DNA from: Fen-1077 sp050014355
Lineage (GTDB): Bacteria > Chloroflexota > Dehalococcoidia > Dehalococcoidales > RBG-16-60-22
Direction: 5' to 3'
Length of the DNA: 5,745 nucleotides
NCBI GenBank assembly: GCA_050014355.1
Contig: JBEKDL010000106.1
Coordinates: forward strand, 1 to 5,745
A program made the position numbers and the translations under genes. Each line of letters begins with the position of its first letter. Position 1 is the stretch's first letter. Shown here piece by piece: positions 4,647-5,745 of this stretch. A model generated the notes under the pieces. The model was not told the origin of the DNA and did not search any database. It was given only the letters and a program-made list of their open reading frames with translations.

Positions 4647-5745
<1,099 letters not shown>

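Overview
The window comes from a bacterium of the class Dehalococcoidia (Chloroflexota). The evidence is the 16S rRNA gene that fills the last ~1.1 kb: its short V3 hairpin, the stretch around the 5448-5510 hairpin and the 5' V1/V2 blocks read like Dehalococcoides-type sequence as I remember it. The lineage is clearly not Dehalococcoides itself. This placement is from memory, without a database search. Protein families and codon use fit a moderately GC-rich anaerobe.

Layout from left to right. (1) The C-terminal end of a cupin-type protein (+). (2) A 121-bp gap between convergent genes, holding a perfect REP-like hairpin and half of a second one. (3) A nearly complete ABC-F ATPase on the minus strand. 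Its first ~15 codons are separated from the rest by a ~110-bp hairpin repeat carrying an in-frame stop. (4) A divergent intergenic region with two tandem units of that repeat, weak promoter candidates on both strands, and a degenerate TTAGAGT heptamer tandem repeat. (5) yjbQ (+). (6) An excellent sigma70-type promoter driving a two-gene membrane operon: a short NfeD protein and a QmcA-like SPFH/slipin, separated by one base. (7) A GC-rich hairpin, then a consensus rRNA promoter, a hairpin starting at about +1, a boxA-like element, and the 16S rRNA gene, cut by the window end.

How it fits together. nfeD and the slipin form the classic NfeD-stomatin pair, in which the NfeD OB-fold domain is thought to work with the SPFH oligomer in membrane quality control or organisation. 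The 16S leader copies the E. coli rrn P2 layout (promoter, stem-loop at +1, boxA), which suggests NusB/NusE-type antitermination. yjbQ, the cupin gene and the ABC-F gene have no evident pathway link.

The observation most worth following is the repeat insertion at the ABC-F start. Codons for the A-loop tyrosine region lie in frame upstream of the only usable start (a GTG without a ribosome binding site), and an in-frame ATG with a plausible ABC-F N-terminus lies on the far side of the repeat. I found no clear new multi-gene system. The rest is largely housekeeping, plus repeat biology and some non-consensus 16S positions.
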